DNA from: a virus
Strand: one strand, 5' to 3'
Virus record (IMG/VR): IMGVR_UViG_3300025098_000245
Location: 1-26,265 of that record
Length of the DNA: 26,265 bases
Shown here: positions 14,983-23,400 of the stretch, piece after piece
Layout of the letters: each line of letters opens with the position of its first letter
Position numbering within the stretch: position 1 is the first letter of the stretch
The notes under the pieces: generated by a model
Told to the model about the DNA's origin: nothing
Database searches by the model: none
Seen by the model: only the letters and a program-made list of their open reading frames with translations
Program-made: the position numbers and the translations under genes

Positions 14983-15405
14983 ATGTTACTGCAATTTGAA
15001 AAGACTCATGTAGACGCTGTTCTGCCTGGTAAGAATCATGATAGCGATACTGGTATGGATGTTACTTGTATCGAGGACTTTACTATTCCAGCTCGTGGCT
15101 CTGCTGTTGTTGGTGTTGGACTTAAGTTTGCTTTTATTCAGCCTGGATATTGGGTTAAGGTAGAAGGTCGTTCTGGTCTTGGCTTTAAGCATGGTATCAT
15201 GCCTCATCCTGGTATCATTGATAGCGGCTATAGAGGAGACGCAGGAATTAAATTGTACAATCTTACTGATAAGGACTATGAAGGCAAGGCAGGTGATCGT
15301 ATTGCTCAGTTTGTTGTTTATACTAACCATGATGTAATCGTGACCGAAGGCGATGTTGTAGAGTCGGACCGAGGCGAGAAAGGCTTTGGTTCATCCGGTA
15401 AGTAA
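14983..15405 (+). CDS. dut: dUTP diphosphatase (trimeric dUTPase)
   Basis: 140 residues. Hydrolyses dUTP to dUMP and diphosphate, which keeps uracil out of DNA and supplies the dTMP precursor. All five motifs of the homotrimeric family are present: motif 1 SDTGMDV (21-27), motif 2 VEGRSGLG (60-67), motif 3 GIIDSGYRGDA (77-87) with catalytic Asp80 and Tyr83, motif 4 GDRIAQFVV (104-112), and motif 5 RGEKGFGSSGK (130-140), the glycine-rich arm that closes over the neighbouring active site. Complete and probably active. It has no late box; a sigma-70-like promoter may precede it. It lies between divergent gp16 and the clamp loader gene, as a small replication block inside the late region. Confidence 0.96.
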   Translation: MLLQFEKTHVDAVLPGKNHDSDTGMDVTCIEDFTIPARGSAVVGVGLKFAFIQPGYWVKVEGRSGLGFKHGIMPHPGIIDSGYRGDAGIKLYNLTDKDYEGKAGDRIAQFVVYTNHDVIVTEGDVVESDRGEKGFGSSGK

Positions 15406-15415
15406 GGAACTTATA

Positions 15416-15421
15416 TATAAT
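15416..15421 (+). promoter_or_regulatory. Possible -10 element TATAAT upstream of gp44
   Basis: TATAAT lies five bases (TAGAT) before the ATG at 15427. No good -35 hexamer is found at the expected distance. It could also be a degenerate late box. The nearest Shine-Dalgarno-like AAGGAA (15405-15410) is 16 bases from the ATG, too far to serve it. Confidence 0.35.
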
Positions 15422-15426
15422 TAGAT

Positions 15427-16353
15427 ATGGTTGATTTTGATAAGATTTGGGTTGAGAAGTATCGTCCGGCTAAGCTTGATGATCTTATTCTTGACGAAGG
15501 CTCTCTTAGAGTTGTTAGTCAGTTTAAGGATGAGATTCCTAACTTGCTATTCGTAGGAAGTCCTGGTACTGGTAAGACTACTCTTGCTCGTATCATTGTT
15601 AATGATATTCTAGGTTGTAACTTCCTCTACATTAATGCTTCTGATGAGTCTGGTATTGATGTTATTCGTCATAACATTACTAACTTTGCTCAGACCAAGT
15701 CATTTGATGGTGGTATTAAAGTAGTAGTTCTAGATGAGGCTGATGGACTTACTCCTCAGGCTCAAGCTGCTCTACGTAATACTATGGAGACGTACGCTAA
15801 GTACTGTCGTTTTATTCTTACTGCTAACTATAAGCATAAGATCATTCCAGCTCTTCAGTCAAGATGTCAGTCAATCGATCTTAAACCTGAGATCAAACAA
15901 GCAGCTAAGCGTTGCTTCAATATACTAAAACAAGAAAACGTAAACGTAAGTGATGAACAGAAAATTAAATTTGGTCAGCTGGTTAAAAGAACATTCCCTG
16001 ACCTCCGAAAAACTATCAACGAGCTCCAAAAGTCGGTTGTTGATGGGGAGTTGTTTATTGATAGCAGCGGGAGTGACAGTGAACTTCTTAAGGCAGTCAC
16101 GGAAGGACTCAAAGAAGACTCGATTAAGGTAAGAAAGTATCTTATCGAGAACGAAGATCGCTTTCAAGGTGACTATGATACCCTTCTTGCTAACTTGTTA
16201 GACTATCTCTATGAGCAGCCTATTGATGAGTTCAAGAAGAAGCAGATGATTACTATCATTGCTGATCATCTTTATAAGAGTGCCTTCGTTGTTGATAAAG
16301 AAATTAATGCTTTTGCTTGTATTGTTGCTTTAGAATTAGCCCTTAGGGCATAA
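15427..16353 (+). CDS. 44: Sliding clamp loader large subunit gp44
   Basis: 308 residues (T4 gp44 319). The AAA+ ATPase subunit of the gp44/62 complex that loads the gp45 clamp for replication and, in T4, indirectly for late transcription. Seen: the N-terminal VEKYRPAKLDDLI, Walker A GSPGTGKT (44-51), Walker B VVVLDEAD (99-106), sensor 1 FILTANY (129-135), and the arginine-finger SRC motif (145-147). A C-terminal helical collar follows (to LYEQPIDEFKKKQMITIIAD). All catalytic residues are present. Its stop codon TAA is part of the next late box. The gene is separated from dut by 21 bases and may share its transcript. Confidence 0.95.
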   Translation: MVDFDKIWVEKYRPAKLDDLILDEGSLRVVSQFKDEIPNLLFVGSPGTGKTTLARIIVNDILGCNFLYINASDESGIDVIRHNITNFAQTKSFDGGIKVVVLDEADGLTPQAQAALRNTMETYAKYCRFILTANYKHKIIPALQSRCQSIDLKPEIKQAAKRCFNILKQENVNVSDEQKIKFGQLVKRTFPDLRKTINELQKSVVDGELFIDSSGSDSELLKAVTEGLKEDSIKVRKYLIENEDRFQGDYDTLLANLLDYLYEQPIDEFKKKQMITIIADHLYKSAFVVDKEINAFACIVALELALRA

Positions 16354-16356
16354 ATA
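16349..16356 (+). promoter_or_regulatory. T4-type late promoter box CATAAATA containing gp44 stop codon
   Basis: The gp44 stop codon (TAA, 16351-16353) is the first half of the TAAATA core. Five bases (TATGC) separate it from the ATG at 16362. It should drive the three-gene operon to 18919. Confidence 0.7.
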
Positions 16357-16361
16357 TATGC

Positions 16362-17861
16362 ATGAAGTTTAACGACTCCTTCGATAAATACATGAGCCTC
16401 TTTAATGAGGCCAAGGAAGCTCCTAAAGGTAAGCATTACGATAAAGCTGGTAGACTTCAGTCTGGTGATGCTGACTCTGATGGTCGTGGAGGTCCTAAGT
16501 TTCGTTCTGACCCTACCTATAAGAATCCTAATGAGGATGAAGAAGGTAGAGAGTTCTTCTTTGGTTATGATATTGAAAATGTTCATCCAGTTGAAGAGTT
16601 TGTAAAAGCAAATTACAAAGAGGGTGAGTATGGGGTGTCTGTTGGTCATGGTGATGATGTAATGAATTACTTAAAAGTTAATGTTGATCTCGATGATGAG
16701 AGAGGTAAGAAACTTTTAGACATGATTGAAGATTGTGATGGTGAGGGTAATTTCGATGAGGATGATTACTTTGAGGATGAAGAAGGTAAGAAAAAGGGTC
16801 TCGATGGTAAAGCATGCTGGGATGGTTATGAGCTACGAGGTACTAAAAAGAAGGGTGGCAAGACTGTTGACAATTGTGTAAAGTCTTCTGATGAAGAGTC
16901 TTCAGAAGATAACGAGACTGCTAAGAAGATTGGTAAGGGTGCGTTAAAGCTTGCCGGTAAGGCTGCTTTAGGTACTGCGAAGTTAGCTGGTAAAGGTGCT
17001 CGTGAGGTTGCTCATTTTGCAACAGATGATGTGTATAGGAGTAAAAAAGAAGATTGCGAGACTTGTGGATGTGAAGAGAATCCAGAGTATGGTCACTTAG
17101 ATGATACTTACTCTAAATACATTGATCAGTACGAGCCTAAAGAAGATTGTGAGACTTGTGGATGTGAAGATGCTGAAGCTGGTTGTGAATGTGGCAATTG
17201 TCCGGACTGCACTCCTAAAGAAGATAACGAATATGATACGGGTGAAGTGTTTGATACAATTTCTGATGATATTAAAGCTGGTATGACAATGGCTGAACTT
17301 ATAGACGAGCATGGTGCTGATTACGTTAAGGAGTTTATGGAATATCTCGCTGTAAGTAAACGTGATAGACCTACTGCTAAAACAAACCCACGCCCACATG
17401 TCAATCGTAAGGTAGTCAAAAATATTAAGAATACACCTGGACCAGATCCAATTGAAGCTGAAGATGCTGAGTATGATATGGGTGAAGTGCTTGATGCAAT
17501 TGCTGCTGATTTTGCAAATGGTATGACTAAATCAGAACTTGAGGCTAGATATGGTACTGATGCTGTTGCAAAGTTCATTAAGTATGGTGATGAAGATGGA
17601 CTTACTGCCTCTGAAGATGGTGAAAGAGTAGACAAAGATCGTATGAAGTGTAACTCACCTCGTCGTACATCTGGTGGTTCTAAGAAGTTTGTTGTTAAGG
17701 CTTGTGAGAATGGTAAAGAGAAGGTTGTACGCTTCGGTGATCCAAATATGAAGATCAAGAAGAGTAATCCAAAGCGTCGTAAGTCTTTCCGTGCACGTCA
17801 TAAGTGTGACCAGAAGAAGAGCAAGTTCTCCGCTGGTTACTGGAGCTGTAAGAAGTGGTAA
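16362..17861 (+). CDS. Cysteine-rich multidomain protein with capsid-targeting-like N-terminus
   Basis: 499 residues in at least five parts. Residues 1-17, MKFNDSFDKYMSLFNEA, resemble the N-terminal targeting peptide of T4 internal proteins, with FNE|A as possible prohead-protease site. An acidic region leads to KACWDGYELRGTKKKGGKTV ending in DNC (Cys152 and Cys172), a module I recall from marine T4-like phages. Next is a Lys/Ala/Gly amphipathic stretch (KIGKGALKLAGKAALGTAKL). Residues 232-283 hold ten cysteines: two CETCGC copies, then CECGNCPDC. Two related helical repeats follow (YDTGEVFDTISDDIKAGMT at about 291, YDMGEVLDAIAADFANGMT at about 371). The last 70 residues are basic and end with RRKSFRARHKCD and GYWSCKKW, also familiar from this phage group. 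Function unknown; a packaged or head-internal role is inferred. Confidence 0.85.
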   Translation: MKFNDSFDKYMSLFNEAKEAPKGKHYDKAGRLQSGDADSDGRGGPKFRSDPTYKNPNEDEEGREFFFGYDIENVHPVEEFVKANYKEGEYGVSVGHGDDVMNYLKVNVDLDDERGKKLLDMIEDCDGEGNFDEDDYFEDEEGKKKGLDGKACWDGYELRGTKKKGGKTVDNCVKSSDEESSEDNETAKKIGKGALKLAGKAALGTAKLAGKGAREVAHFATDDVYRSKKEDCETCGCEENPEYGHLDDTYSKYIDQYEPKEDCETCGCEDAEAGCECGNCPDCTPKEDNEYDTGEVFDTISDDIKAGMTMAELIDEHGADYVKEFMEYLAVSKRDRPTAKTNPRPHVNRKVVKNIKNTPGPDPIEAEDAEYDMGEVLDAIAADFANGMTKSELEARYGTDAVAKFIKYGDEDGLTASEDGERVDKDRMKCNSPRRTSGGSKKFVVKACENGKEKVVRFGDPNMKIKKSNPKRRKSFRARHKCDQKKSKFSAGYWSCKKW

Positions 17862-17864
17862 GTT

Positions 17865-18716
17865 ATGGCTATTGATCCAAATGTACATGCCCCATATCAA
17901 TCAGTAGCATATGGAGCATATGTTGAAATTACTGATGATACAAGATTTCCAACAGTCTCATCAACAAGTTCAGGCTTCCAAGGAACCAAGACATCTGAGT
18001 TTCCACACTATGCACTATTAACTAAAGATATTGATGGTGGTGTTGGTGGTGGCAATTTACCTATTGCTGCTGGAGAGGTTGATGGTTATAGTTCAATCAA
18101 CAAGTTTGGTGCCACTGACGGTGATGTAACAGCAGGTACCATTTGGGATGGTAATGCAGGAACAGCAGTTTACCCTTATCCAGCAGCCGGTGTTATTACA
18201 ATTACATCAGCTTCTAATGCTGGTGCTGATGTTGAAGTTCAAGGTTTAGATAGTAATTTCGAACCAGCTACAGAAGTTGTATCAATTGGTGGCACAGGAA
18301 CAACTACATTTTCTCGTATATTCAGAGCTATTATGGTTGATACAAACAATGATAGTGATGTTACAATTAACCAAGGTGGTAGTATTGCTGCTAAAATTAT
18401 TGAAGATCAAGGTCAAACGTTGATGGCTGTTTATACAGTTCCTGCCGGTAAGACAGCTTATCTTACTCATGTTAATTACAGTTCTGATAAAGCTGCTACT
18501 AATTCAGCTATGCAGTTTAGATTGTTTGCTAGACCTGAGAACGGTACATTCAACATCAAAGGAGTCTTAAGCTCAGCTGGTGGTGCTGTTATTGACTATA
18601 AGTATGATGTACCTCTTAAGTTTACAGAGAAGACAGATATTAAAATAGATCTTGTTGCTGCGCAAGCTACAACATGTACAGCTACATTTGAAATTATTTT
18701 AGTGGATAACGTATAA
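17865..18716 (+). CDS. Beta-rich virion structural protein (marine phage type)
   Basis: 283 residues, Gly/Ala/Thr/Ser-rich, beta throughout with no clear enzyme motif. The C-terminal half has the clearest order: LMAVYTVPAGKTAYLTHVNY, MQFRLFARPENGTFNIKGVL, YDVPLKFTEKTDIKIDLVAA and CTATFEIILVDNV, a jelly-roll-like set of strands seen in structural proteins of marine phages. The first 150 residues contain ITITSASNAGADVEVQGLDS, which may be an immunoglobulin-like module. It starts three bases after the preceding stop and overlaps the next ATG by one base (TAATG), so all three genes are one translation-coupled unit. It may be a capsid decoration or tail surface protein. No firm family name. Confidence 0.7.
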   Translation: MAIDPNVHAPYQSVAYGAYVEITDDTRFPTVSSTSSGFQGTKTSEFPHYALLTKDIDGGVGGGNLPIAAGEVDGYSSINKFGATDGDVTAGTIWDGNAGTAVYPYPAAGVITITSASNAGADVEVQGLDSNFEPATEVVSIGGTGTTTFSRIFRAIMVDTNNDSDVTINQGGSIAAKIIEDQGQTLMAVYTVPAGKTAYLTHVNYSSDKAATNSAMQFRLFARPENGTFNIKGVLSSAGGAVIDYKYDVPLKFTEKTDIKIDLVAAQATTCTATFEIILVDNV

Positions 18717-18919
18717 TGAAATCTTTTAAAGAATTTTTTGAAGAGAACTTCAAGGACGGTAAGAAGAAAGGCAAGAGTCGTCCTGGTCGTGTTAAGAAGT
18801 CGGGTGCAAGCTGTAAAGGCTCTGTAACTGAGCTTCGTAAGAAGGCTAAGAAGTATGGTGGTGAGAAAGGTAAGATGTATCACTGGTGTGCTAACATGAA
18901 GAAGGGTAAAAAGAAGTAA
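18716..18919 (+). CDS. Small basic protein with T4-type capsid-targeting N-terminus
   Basis: 67 residues. The first ten, MKSFKEFFEE, match the T4 internal-protein targeting sequence MKTYQEFIAE almost position by position (M-K-S/T-F/Y-K/Q-E-F-x-x-E); FEE|N would be the prohead-protease site. The rest is lysine-rich: KSRPGRVKKSGASCKGSVTE, then LRKKAKKYGG, then KMYHWCANMKKGKKK, with two cysteines. This domain is familiar to me from marine T4-like phages, often fused to larger proteins. In T4 the internal proteins IPI-III are packed beside the DNA, cleaved by gp21 and injected with it. A DNA-binding, packaged, injected role here is inferred. Coupled to the gene before it. Intact frame; real gene by coupling and domain conservation. 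Confidence 0.75.
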   Translation: MKSFKEFFEENFKDGKKKGKSRPGRVKKSGASCKGSVTELRKKAKKYGGEKGKMYHWCANMKKGKKK

Positions 18920-18939
18920 TACATTTATTTTTACTTCTT
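18911..18939 (-). repeat. Inverted repeat AAGAAGTAA / TTACTTCTT at operon end
   Basis: Perfect nine-base arms (18911-18919 and 18931-18939) with an 11-base loop; the left arm holds the stop codon of the 67-residue gene. On the plus strand no T-run follows, so a plus-strand terminator would be weak. On the minus strand the stem is followed by Ts, which fits a terminator read in that direction or an RNA 3' end protector. Confidence 0.45.
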
Positions 18940-18961
18940 GCTTGTAATTACTATACTGGTG

Positions 18962-18969
18962 ATTAAATA
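18962..18969 (+). promoter_or_regulatory. T4-type late promoter box ATTAAATA (coiled-coil protein)
   Basis: Five bases (AGTGT) separate it from the ATG at 18975, the same spacer as at 7941-7945. Confidence 0.75.
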
Positions 18970-18974
18970 AGTGT

Positions 18975-20369
18975 ATGGTCAAAACACTTAATACTGAATT
19001 TCCAGTAGAGCATAGTAGTGATAATGTTAATATCATCTATGTTGAGTCACTTAATAATGTCTATAAAGACCTCTACCATGCTACAAGTAATGGTGAGAAG
19101 TCAGTATTGAAGGCCATTGAAGAAGGTAATGGCTTCATTGTAGCCTCTACAAACATTACTGTTGAAGGTGAGACTACTAAACAGTTAGTAAGAGTTGAAG
19201 AAGGTAAAGAGCCTAAAGTATGTCTTAATGATAGCCTTTATAGTGTTATTGAAGAGGCTAATAAAGTAGCTGAAGAAAAGGTTATTGAGGAAAAGAAAGC
19301 TGCTAAGAAGGCAAAGACAGAAGCTATTACAAATCTTATTGTAGGTGCTCTTGATGAGCAAGTTAAAGCTGTTCAAGAGAAGGCCAAGTTAAACTTTGAT
19401 AAGGTTGTTGAAGAGAGTAAGAAAAGAGTTAAGGCTGCAAAGAAGAAGCCAGTAGCTGTAAAGGTAGATGTTCAACAAAAAGAAGAAGTTGTTGTTGAGC
19501 AGGCTAAACAAGAGCTTGAGAAGGTTGAAGAAGAGATTGCTGAAACAAGTAAGTATATTCAGCATCAGGTTATGGAAGATTATGAACCTGAGAAGGGTGA
19601 TAAGAGCTTCCAGAGTGATATGAAAGCTCTTAAGTCTGAGTTAGAAACTAAGATTAATAACCTCTTTGATAATCAGACAAGAGACATTCGCAAGATTGCT
19701 GAGATGTCTTCTGGCGGTGGTGGTAATGAATCACGCTCTATTATCAATGAAACTAACATTGCTATATTGAGTGCTGATGTTGGTGAGTTTGAAAATGTTA
19801 CAGTTAACCAACGTGAGCAGTTCCAAGGTTATATTGCTCTCCTTTCACCAGTTTACTTCGGTGGTAGTGCTACTACATTTGACATACCTATTGAAGATGT
19901 TAATACGTGGGTAGATGTTGAGCTTGAAGTAGATCCAGAAGGTACATTTGACTATCGTGTTACTTCAATGAAGACAGCGGCGTTAAGTGGATATGAAGGT
20001 ACAGGTGCTAATGGTGATCCAATCATCTTCGATCTTGAGGGTCTTGAGTTAACTTCATCAGCTGATATTCGTGTATCAATGAGCTTTAACCCGGATGATG
20101 ATGGTGGTCGACTTGATAGTAGACTTAACTTCTTCCGTCATAGTGGTATTCCACTTTCAGCTACTAACTTCCACATTGAAGCTTCTTCTCTTGCAATGGA
20201 ATCAGGAGCTGATGAAAGTTATGCATACTTGCCAGGTATCAAGTTCTTTATTGGTGATACAATCGATACTAACGGTCCAGGTGATGCTGGTAGGGTCTGC
20301 TTCCAGATCAAATCAGACGTTCCTGGAACTGTAACAATGAACGAAATTGCAATGTTCATTCAGAAATAA
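18975..20369 (+). CDS. Coiled-coil fibre or tail-surface protein
   Basis: 464 residues in three parts. Residues 1-80: small domain with strands NVNIIYVESLNNVYKD and GFIVASTNITVEG. Residues about 85-240: long Lys/Glu/Ala helix (EEANKVAEEKVIEEKKAAKK and on), a likely trimeric coiled coil or stalk. A glycine hinge (SSGGGGNES) leads to a beta domain of about 210 residues (TFDIPIEDVNTWVDVELEV, DIRVSMSFNPDDDGGRLDSR, AYLPGIKFFIGDTID, GTVTMNEIAMFIQK), which may be a distal receptor-binding or trimerising domain. The plan is that of a short tail fibre or whisker. It has its own late box and stands just before the giant fibre gene, which suggests a shared adhesion apparatus. No homologue recognised. 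Confidence 0.6.
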   Translation: MVKTLNTEFPVEHSSDNVNIIYVESLNNVYKDLYHATSNGEKSVLKAIEEGNGFIVASTNITVEGETTKQLVRVEEGKEPKVCLNDSLYSVIEEANKVAEEKVIEEKKAAKKAKTEAITNLIVGALDEQVKAVQEKAKLNFDKVVEESKKRVKAAKKKPVAVKVDVQQKEEVVVEQAKQELEKVEEEIAETSKYIQHQVMEDYEPEKGDKSFQSDMKALKSELETKINNLFDNQTRDIRKIAEMSSGGGGNESRSIINETNIAILSADVGEFENVTVNQREQFQGYIALLSPVYFGGSATTFDIPIEDVNTWVDVELEVDPEGTFDYRVTSMKTAALSGYEGTGANGDPIIFDLEGLELTSSADIRVSMSFNPDDDGGRLDSRLNFFRHSGIPLSATNFHIEASSLAMESGADESYAYLPGIKFFIGDTIDTNGPGDAGRVCFQIKSDVPGTVTMNEIAMFIQK

Positions 20370-20398
20370 CTAGATTTTAACAAACAATACTTTATAAT

Positions 20399-20406
20399 TT
20401 TAAATA
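20399..20406 (+). promoter_or_regulatory. T4-type late promoter box TTTAAATA (giant fibre)
   Basis: Nine bases from the ATG at 20416, so the predicted start near 20412 leaves a leader of about four bases. It differs from the five-base rule but still leaves almost no leader. Confidence 0.55.
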
Positions 20407-20415
20407 CATAATACT

Positions 20416-23400
20416 ATGGGACAAATAAGAATATTCTCCGATACCAAGTCAGGTAAGGTTACCTTTGACGGATCTACTATTACCGATAAGGAAATTGGAT
20501 CCGTTGAAGCATTAGCTCACCCAACACAAGCAGAACGTATCATTATTAAATCAACACGTATCTTTAAGCGTGGTTCTACTACCGAATACAGAGTCTTTTT
20601 GAAGCGCTTGAAAGCCAGCCGTGTTCAGAATGAAGCAGCTGAAACTTTAACTGAAGCTCCTTATAACTATACAAGAGATCAAGTTGTTGAGTATTTGAAT
20701 CAGCAAATGAGTACTCCAATCATTACTGAATACTTCGAATACAATCCTACTACTGATAAACTTGTTGCACAGAGAGATATTCAGGTTAACAAAAATGGTT
20801 TCTTCTTGGGTGAGAAGCACAAGATGGCTTCTGGTGGTTCTAACATCTACTTCGAAGATCTTGATAACAATGCTAACTCTTATCCAGTATTCGGTGAAGT
20901 TCTTGACCAGTCTCTTTCAGCTAACCAACAGCCAGGTGCAGGTGTTACTCTTCCAAAGACTCGAGTATTCCAAGACTTTAACCCAGTTCCACTTGGTGGT
21001 AACCCTGTTGATGATACAGCCATTCCTTATGATGGTGATAACTTCTTCCCTTTCAATATTAGTGGTCAAGGTATTACTACAAGAGCAGGTGAGCCTCTTG
21101 CTGCTAATCAGCAGTTGAAGTATGAGATTGTTGTTAATGGCATTTCTGTGTATGTTCAGTATCTCCAGCCAGGTGCTTTGGCAGTTAACGATCCTATTAC
21201 ATGGTACTTCGATCAGCCACTTGACATTGAGGCTGGTACAACTCTTCGTGCTACAATTTATAAGATCTCCATTCAGAATAACCAAGAAGTTATTGATGGT
21301 ATCTTCAACGTTAACGAAGGTGATGCTACACCAACTCGTTATCAGACACAAGTGCTTGCTCGTCTCTTTACTGATAAGCAAATTGCTCTTAAAGAGGATG
21401 TTGATCAGCTATTGAATGGTTCTATCTACAAAGGCTCTTATGATGCTACTGGTACTGGTACACCTGCACTTCCAACTGGTACTGATGTACTTGGTGACTT
21501 CTATCGTGTTACCACTCCTAATGCTTTGAGTGGTTATAATACAGGTGACATTCTTGTATATAACGGTACTGATTATGATCACGTTGCTGAGTCAAGTGCT
21601 ACACAATCAGACATTAAGAACTCTGCTCTTCGTGTATACGACATTTACGTCAAGGCTGGTTATTCTGGTAGTGTTAAAGATGGCTCAGTACTCTACCCAT
21701 ATGATAGCATTGAGACAGCAGTTGCTTCTGCTAATGATGGTGATCAGATCTATCTAGAAGGTACATTTGAAATCTCTGGCGAGATTGAAATTCCTTCAAC
21801 TTTGTCATTGTTCTTCTATGGTGCTGATGATGCTGTTATTTCTTATACATCTTATGATGCTGCAAATGCTAACTTGATTAAGTTTACAGGTACAGACAAT
21901 ACTAAAGAGTTTAAGTTTGTAAACATTACATTCAAGAATGCTGGTGACTATGCTCTTGACATTACTAAAGCAGCTAAGGTTGAGATTGACGATTGTGAGT
22001 TTACAACTAATGGTTGGAACGGCACTGCTCTTAACACTGTCCTACCGTCTACCACTACTGCATTGCTTGGTTATGATTCTACTGATACAGATCTCCAAGC
22101 GTTCTATGCAGGGGCTAATGCTTCTGATGGTGGTGCTGTTAGTCTTACAGAAGTTACCCAAGCAGTTATAACAGGTAACACAGTAACAAAGAACTTCAGA
22201 GGTATTACTCTTGTTGATTGTGGTGTTGGTGGTGCTGGTGTTATTACTCGTAACCAGATTACACAGAACATTGATGCAGGTGTTAATCTTACAGCTGGTT
22301 CTACTCATTCCGGTTCACAGAACATTACAACAAGCATGAACGTTGTTGCTTACAATGCTGGTAATGGTCTTCAAGTAGTTGGTGGTCTTAATAATAAGTT
22401 CTCACAGAATGAAGTTAATGGTAACTGGAATGCAGGCTTCTATTCTGCAGGATCTGGTAACGCTACTCTTCGTGATTGTGGTTTGTATGATAATAACCGC
22501 TCTGCATATAGTGGTAGAGGTCTTACAGGTGCTAACGCTTCTATTGTTTTAGATGAATCTGCAAGTCTACTTGGTAATACTATTTCATTGAACGCAGCTG
22601 CTCGCTTCATTGCTGAGATTCTTGATACACAAGTTCATTATACTGGTCTTGGTTCTAATACAGAAAGGATTGGTATATGCATTACAGCTGCAGTAGGTGG
22701 TCTTGCAGATGATGATAAGAACATTATTAAGGTTGATGATGTTGGCTTTATTGGTCAAGATTATGCTATTGACTTGAGTCAATGTGATGTTACAAACTTG
22801 AGACTCGCTCTTGGTGATAACTCTTATCAGACTATTACAATCGCTGCCGTCAAGCCACCTTTGGTTGGTAACTATTCCGAGCTTCCATTCAGTAACCACG
22901 TTACAAGTGTTCCATCTGTTAATGTTGAAGTTGATACTCTTAACCAATCTGTTAAGTTGAGAGAATATGTAAGTGGTAATGTCATTAATGTTTATCATAT
23001 TAACGAGCTTGCAGCTCATGTAACAGGTAATAAAGCTGAGATTGTTCAGAAAGATTCTGATAAGATTCAGCTCCGTGATCTAACTCTTGGTAATGTTTAT
23101 GTTAACGGCCTTTCTGCAGGTAATACAATTAACTCAATGGTTGATACATTGAACTCAGCATTCTCTATGGATCTTGTTCAGTATGAAGACTTCCTTACAA
23201 CTACAGTTGGTGTAGCAAGTGCTGGTCCTGAAGAAGAACTACTTACCTTCTACTACATCGAATCTCCAGATGGTGTATTTACTTACCCATTGTTCACTAC
23301 TGATACAGAGGCTAATACATTTGACCTTTCAGCAGGTGGTACAGGTACTAGCGTTGGTTATACCTTCCCTGATGATCCAACTAATACAACTTGGAATGGT

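Noticed and set aside
16383-16390. GATAAATA inside the start of the 499-residue gene, one base before an in-frame ATG.
   Set aside because: The spacing does not fit and it encodes the DKY of the targeting-like peptide. The box at 16349 has the correct geometry.
18911-18939. Inverted repeat as a plus-strand terminator.
   Set aside because: The T-rich part is in the loop and no T-run follows on the plus strand; kept only as a repeat of unclear role.
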